Positions 63,571 to 64,000 of a stretch of DNA of 64,000 bases are shown here, piece by piece (position 1 is the first letter of the stretch; each line of letters begins with the position of its first letter). Where the stretch lies: the NCBI RefSeq assembly GCF_002234405.1, contig NZ_NMQT01000103.1:1-64000 (forward strand). Direction: 5' to 3'. This DNA is from Amycolatopsis thailandensis (GTDB lineage: Bacteria > Actinomycetota > Actinomycetes > Mycobacteriales > Pseudonocardiaceae). The notes beneath the pieces are model-generated. The model made no database searches and was not told the origin of the DNA. It saw nothing but the letters and a program-made list of their open reading frames with translations. The translations under genes and the position numbers were made by a program.

Positions 63571-64000
63571 CCGGAACACCGGAAGCGGCCCTGCCGCCGG
63601 GCACCCGCGAGCACCTCATGTCGCCGGTGACGCAGGCGGCGTTGCGCATCCAGAACAGCATCACCGCGGGCACCCGCGAATACCTCGGCATGAACGGGTT
63701 CGTGGAGCTCCAGCCGCCGCTGATCGGCCCGGTCACCGACCCGGGATGCCGCGGTGCCAAACAGGTCGACGTCGACTACTACGGGCACAAGTACAAGATG
63801 ATGACGAGCGTCATCCTGTACAAGCAGGCGTCGCTGCTCGCGTTCGACAAGATCTTCTACGTCGCCCCGAACGTGCGGCTGGAGCCGCTGGAGACCTCGA
63901 CCACCGGACGGCATCTGGTGGAGTTCACCCAGATCGACGTCGAGGTGGCGCGCGCGAGCCGCGAGGACGTCCTCGACCTGGCGCAGGGCCTGCTCCGGCA
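63567..64000 (+). CDS. AsnRS/AspRS-like class II synthetase homologue (partial)
   Basis: The first 144 residues are visible before the right edge. ATTQAALRIQNSI-type helix, REYLGMNGFVELQPPLIGPV, GHKYKMMTSVILYKQASLLA and motif 2 (APNVRLEPLETSTTGRHLVE, FTQIDVE) follow the catalytic core of AsnRS/AspRS. The usual N-terminal OB-fold anticodon domain is missing: the core starts almost at residue 15. It is therefore likely an asparagine-synthetase-related or amide-forming enzyme activating aspartate or 3-methylaspartate, not a tRNA synthetase. ATGA coupled to the mutase. Confidence 0.85.
   Translation, partial: MTGTPEAALPPGTREHLMSPVTQAALRIQNSITAGTREYLGMNGFVELQPPLIGPVTDPGCRGAKQVDVDYYGHKYKMMTSVILYKQASLLAFDKIFYVAPNVRLEPLETSTTGRHLVEFTQIDVEVARASREDVLDLAQGLLR

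Larger units (their letters stand above)
52856..64000 (+). other. Biosynthetic operon for a predicted N-N-containing metabolite (continues past right edge)
   Basis: Ten same-strand genes, most joined by ATGA/TGATG overlaps or short gaps: ATP-grasp, lysine N-hydroxylase, cupin, MetRS-like, MFS, solute-binding protein, ATP-grasp, glutamate mutase S, glutamate mutase E, AsnRS-like. The hydroxylase/cupin/MetRS trio is the known hydrazine-forming machinery of s56-p1, triacsin and formycin pathways, here with separate cupin and MetRS genes. The left border is probably the divergent reductase gene at 52697; the right border is outside the window. Confidence 0.75.

Overview
The window is very high-GC, gene-dense actinomycete DNA. 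It has frequent GTG/TTG starts, ATGA and GTGA gene overlaps, several leaderless-looking promoters, an F420-dependent glucose-6-phosphate dehydrogenase with many luciferase-like oxidoreductases, an SsgA-family protein, GAAC-N4-GTTC LexA boxes and SigB/SigF-type promoters. This fits a filamentous Pseudonocardiaceae such as Amycolatopsis. The genus is inferred, not proven. No rRNA, convincing tRNA, CRISPR array or intact transposon was seen.

Layout. 0-8 kb: a partial MFS gene, a GlxA-type regulator, dinB with a LexA box touching its start codon, rnhA, a secreted M15-like protein, and a response regulator/histidine kinase/GerMN-lipoprotein operon. 7-16.4 kb: PAP2 phosphatase, diguanylate cyclase, P450, a large XRE-NB-ARC-TPR regulator, a DMT exporter behind a six-codon leader ORF and a terminator, and a 383-bp element bounded by 48-bp inverted repeats. 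16.4-28 kb: zinc-type dehydrogenase, fgd, SsgB-like protein, TPR protein, an HxlR/SRPBCC/LLM group, a Tat-exported ketosteroid-dehydrogenase-like flavoprotein and a pentapeptide-repeat membrane protein. 28-38.5 kb: secreted amidase, IclR, Ser/Thr kinase, LLM oxidoreductase, a P450 divergent from an oversized TetR, and a TetR/SDR pair sharing an operator motif.

38.5-47.4 kb looks like a general-stress module. It holds a PoxB-like oxidase, NDH-2-like flavoprotein, DUF4235, DUF3618, holin-like protein, SRPBCC protein, a SigB/SigF-family sigma factor with its RsbW-like partner, a Rho_N-like protein, an LLM oxidoreductase and a small conserved protein. Seven intergenic sites resemble GNNT-N16/17-GGGTAC/T promoters. 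47.4-52.7 kb: UdgX-type DNA glycosylase, an XRE/DUF2975 pair, small enzymes, and a DUF222-HNH (13E12-type) protein whose start codon lies inside a LexA box.

52.86-64 kb (running off the right edge) is the most interesting part: a tightly coupled biosynthetic operon. It contains a lysine N6-monooxygenase, a cupin and a stand-alone MetRS-like protein (together a split version of known cupin-MetRS hydrazine synthetases). It also has two ATP-grasp ligases, a B12-dependent glutamate mutase pair with its substrate-binding residues conserved, an AsnRS/AspRS-like class II synthetase homologue, an MFS exporter and a family 5 solute-binding protein without a signal peptide. I infer a peptide-like, N-N-bond-containing metabolite, probably including 3-methylaspartate. 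The product is unknown.
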